From the NCBI GenBank assembly GCA_947178015.1, contig CAMWWW010000140.1:1-6394 (forward strand): DNA of 6,394 nucleotides. Reading direction: 5' to 3'. The notes under the pieces were generated by a model, which was not told where the DNA came from, did not search any database, and was given only the letters and a program-made list of their open reading frames with translations. This stretch comes from an uncultured Clostridia bacterium. Its GTDB lineage: Bacteria > Bacillota > Clostridia > Lachnospirales > Lachnospiraceae. Positions 5,760 through 6,394 of this stretch are shown one piece after another (the stretch's first letter is position 1; every line of letters starts with the position of its first letter). The position numbers were made by a program, and so were the translations under genes.

Positions 5760-6394
5760 TTATCCCCTGCTGACAGTAACCGTTTCTGTATTTCTTGTCA
5801 TCGGTCCGGGCGCCGCCTTAATTAGCCTCTTGTCATCAGGAAGATCGGTAAATATCATAGGAATCGCCGTGTCGTATCCAGCCTTCTCAATCTGCTCCTT
5901 ATCAAATGCAATCAATAATTGCCCCTTCTTTACAGTATCCCCATCTTTGACATGTGCCGTAAAATATTTTCCTTTTAAATTGACAGTATCCACACCAATG
6001 TGAATCAGAATTTCCGTCCCATAATTGCTTGCAAAACAAAGTGCGTGTTTTGTCTCAAAAATGCTGACGATCGTCCCGTCCGCCGGCGCATAAACCTTGC
6101 CGACAGTGGGAAGAACCGCAATGCCATCGCCCAGCACCTTCCCAGCAAAGGTTTCATCCTTTACATCCTCTATTGCAATCTGCTTTCCCTCTGCATAACC
6201 AAAAAACACTTCTTGTTCTACTACAGCCTTTTTTGTCTCAGCCGCGTTCGATGTCTCCTTCTCTGCTTCTTTTGCCGTCTCGGAAAAAGATTTCCCTGCC
6301 GCACTTTGCTCTGCCGGAGCCTTATCCATAAATCTGCCAAGCACCAAGGTCATAAGAAATCCGCCGACGATCGCCACTGCATGTGCAATAATAT
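5760..6394 (-). CDS. PTS sugar permease, C-terminal part: end of EIIC plus glucose-type EIIA domain
   Basis: The frame is open to the right edge, so the gene begins outside the window; a GTG at 6377 is an internal codon, not a start. The first residues (IIAHAVAIVGGFLMTLVLGRF) are a hydrophobic segment fitting the last helix of EIIC. An Ala/Glu/Lys-rich linker of about 45 residues follows, then a full EIIA domain of the glucose/beta-glucoside superfamily, as in EIIBCA or EIICBA permeases. The domain shows PTVGKVYAPADGTI, a histidine in FETKHALCF (equivalent to His75 of E. coli EIIAGlc) and the phosphorylated histidine in ILIHIGVDTVNLKG (equivalent to His90; codon at 6002-6000). This EIIA takes phosphate from HPr and passes it to the EIIB domain. 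The sugar cannot be told from this part. It ends in TAATG, touching a possible start of the HAD gene. Confidence 0.94.
   Translation of the reverse strand, partial: IIAHAVAIVGGFLMTLVLGRFMDKAPAEQSAAGKSFSETAKEAEKETSNAAETKKAVVEQEVFFGYAEGKQIAIEDVKDETFAGKVLGDGIAVLPTVGKVYAPADGTIVSIFETKHALCFASNYGTEILIHIGVDTVNLKGKYFTAHVKDGDTVKKGQLLIAFDKEQIEKAGYDTAIPMIFTDLPDDKRLIKAAPGPMTRNTETVTVSRG

Overview
All the genes I can support lie on the minus strand, so transcription runs from base 6394 towards base 1. The content points to a low-to-mid GC Gram-positive anaerobe of the Clostridia, probably Lachnospiraceae. The reasons are strong AGGAGG-type ribosome sites, sigma-A promoters with 17-bp spacing, a ptsH-ptsI pair, a PTS permease with C-terminal EIIA, a Cof-type HAD phosphatase and an HPr of clostridial character. 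The family-level placement is an inference from protein character; no search was run.

Right part (6394 to about 4604): the window opens inside the 3' end of a PTS sugar permease gene. What is visible is the last membrane segment of the EIIC domain, a charged linker and a complete glucose-type EIIA domain. A HAD-IIB phosphatase follows at once. Next comes a 269-base intergenic region with a near-consensus promoter whose -35 box lies in a perfect 7-2-7 palindrome. Downstream of that promoter, in the long leader of ptsH, is a strong terminator-like hairpin.

Middle part (4603 to 2615): ptsH (HPr) and ptsI (enzyme I), the general energy-coupling proteins of the PTS, end at a clear intrinsic terminator. 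EI takes phosphate from phosphoenolpyruvate and passes it to His15 of HPr, which passes it to EIIA domains such as the one encoded just upstream. The HPr has lysine where the regulatory Ser46 normally sits.

Left part (2559 to 1): a textbook promoter drives a MarR-type regulator gene. After a 163-base gap carrying a hairpin and a repeated TTCGAAAG motif come an ArsA/Get3-type ATPase with a C-terminal HSP20-like domain, a 77-residue unrecognised charged protein whose start overlaps the end of the ATPase gene, and a second ArsA/Get3-type ATPase that runs off the left edge. No arsenic gene (arsB, arsD, arsR) is visible. This ATPase-small protein-ATPase set is the least explained part of the window and the best candidate for an undescribed system.

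No tRNA, rRNA, CRISPR, insertion sequence or phage gene was seen. No gene-free stretch exceeds 300 bases.
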